From Natronococcus occultus SP4 (GTDB lineage: Archaea; Halobacteriota; Halobacteria; Halobacteriales; Natrialbaceae): a stretch of 64,000 nucleotides of DNA. This document shows positions 63,338 to 64,000 of the stretch, piece by piece (position 1 is the first letter of the stretch; each line of letters opens with the position of its first letter). The stretch covers positions 3,401,001 to 3,465,000 of the forward strand of contig NC_019974.1 of NCBI RefSeq assembly GCF_000328685.1, given 5' to 3'. The notes below the pieces were generated by a model that was not told where the DNA came from, searched no databases, and worked only from the letters and a program-made list of their open reading frames with translations. The translations under genes were made by a program, and so were the position numbers.

Positions 63338-64000
63338 ATGGCTCTGGAAGTCGAACACATCGACGGCATCGAGGAGGCGAACCGCAACCAGTGGAACCAC
63401 GTCGTCGAGGGCTCGGAACTCGGCTGCGTCTTTCACCGCTACGAGTGGCTCCGGGCGATTGAGGAGGGGCTGGACCGCGAGCCCAGACACGTCCTGGTTT
63501 CGAAGAAGGGGAATCCGATCGCCCTCTTGCCGAACTTCGTCGCCCCGCTTGGCCCCGTCGCCCAGCTGAAGTCGATCGAACCGGGCTACGGCGGGCCGAT
63601 CGCGATGACCGACGAGGAGCGGGCGATCGAGCTCCTGCTCGACGGCGTCGCCGAGCGCTGCGACGGGCGCGTCCTGTTCAACCAGCTCCGAACCTACGAC
63701 GAGGGGTACGTCCGGTACCAGAACGTCCTCCGGGAGCGAGGGTACGACGTCACCGTCCACTCCTGTCGGTTCGCGCTGGATCTCACCCGCGGCTGGGACG
63801 CGGTTTTCGAGCGGATGGACGGCGAGCGCCGCCGCGGGATCAGGCGCGGCCACGAGACCGAGTTCGAGGTCCGCGAGGAACCCCTCACGGCCGGCGTGCT
63901 GGCGGCGTTCTACGACGACTACGTACGGGTGATGGATCGGGTCGGGATGCGGGCAGTTCCCTACACCTTTTTGGCCGCGCTCGAGAACCTCGAGGACCGG
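63338..64000 (+). CDS. FemAB-like/GNAT acyltransferase (3' end cut by window)
   Basis: 221 codons are visible without a stop. The protein begins MALEVEHIDGIEEANRNQWN and shows the FemAB/GNAT order: GSELGCVFHRYEWLRAIEEG, HVLVSKKGNPIALLPNFVAP, SIEPGYGGPIAMTDEE, then DLTRGWDAVFERMDGERRRG. Such proteins are found in bacterial and archaeal exopolysaccharide loci and transfer acyl or aminoacyl groups. It fits the surrounding glycan cluster. Confidence 0.85.
   Translation, partial: MALEVEHIDGIEEANRNQWNHVVEGSELGCVFHRYEWLRAIEEGLDREPRHVLVSKKGNPIALLPNFVAPLGPVAQLKSIEPGYGGPIAMTDEERAIELLLDGVAERCDGRVLFNQLRTYDEGYVRYQNVLRERGYDVTVHSCRFALDLTRGWDAVFERMDGERRRGIRRGHETEFEVREEPLTAGVLAAFYDDYVRVMDRVGMRAVPYTFLAALENLEDR

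Overview
The window comes from a haloarchaeon (class Halobacteria). The DNA is GC-rich, the proteins are strongly acidic, exported proteins carry twin-arginine signals, and TATA boxes sit about 25-30 bases before leaderless or short-leader starts. The genus cannot be fixed from sequence alone.

Layout. (1) 1-5484, minus strand: the S10-type ribosomal operon, read as a SPOUT-type RNA methyltransferase gene, rplC, rplD, rplW, rplB, rpsS, rplV and rpsC (3' end cut by the window edge). (2) 5762-6586: two tRNA-Gly(GCC) genes and three extra copies of the tRNA 3' end, each preceded by strong hairpins. (3) 6812-12150: small regulatory and housekeeping genes: DUF5789, HalOD1, thiamine-binding protein, UspA, a metal-binding HMA protein, mch, a HAD hydrolase and a translational-type GTPase. 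(4) 12391-16436: a DUF7503-like micro-membrane protein, a CHAT (caspase-like) protein, a protein with two HalOD1 domains and a DUF7504-like domain, and a divergent DUF7344 winged-helix protein; this is a candidate signalling or protease module. (5) 16516-19489: zinc microprotein, pyrF, DoxX, VOC protein, mgsA. (6) 19632-26806: four CPA2 cation/proton antiporters as two mirror-image gene pairs. (7) 26929-29244: HAD hydrolase, a hypothetical protein, DUF2240, RNase H. (8) 29443-35995: a complete five-gene peptide-type ABC importer. (9) 36098-41810: DUF7344 protein, EamA exporter, CDC48-type AAA ATPase, larC.

(10) 41940-48387 is a low-density, decayed region. It holds three paralogous secreted proteins with curlin-like C-termini, a tandem duplication of about 1.5 kb containing a remnant of the larC 3' end, a dead IS1595-type element and a frameshifted gene. 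(11) 48388-63999 is a cell-surface glycan locus: Gfo/Idh/MocA oxidoreductase, GT2, DUF354, polysaccharide deacetylase, TauE/SafE, two Tat-exported jelly-roll (lyase-like) proteins, ATP-grasp, a GT-C-like membrane protein, DUF4350 and a FemAB-like acyltransferase. It is interrupted at 52.6-54.9 kb by an AT-richer island with an orc1/cdc6 gene surrounded by ORB-like repeats, which looks like a replication origin.

The most promising leads are the origin island, the curlin-like secreted family with its shared upstream motif and duplication history, the CHAT/HalOD1 module, the mirrored antiporter pairs, and the tRNA-Gly 3'-end array.
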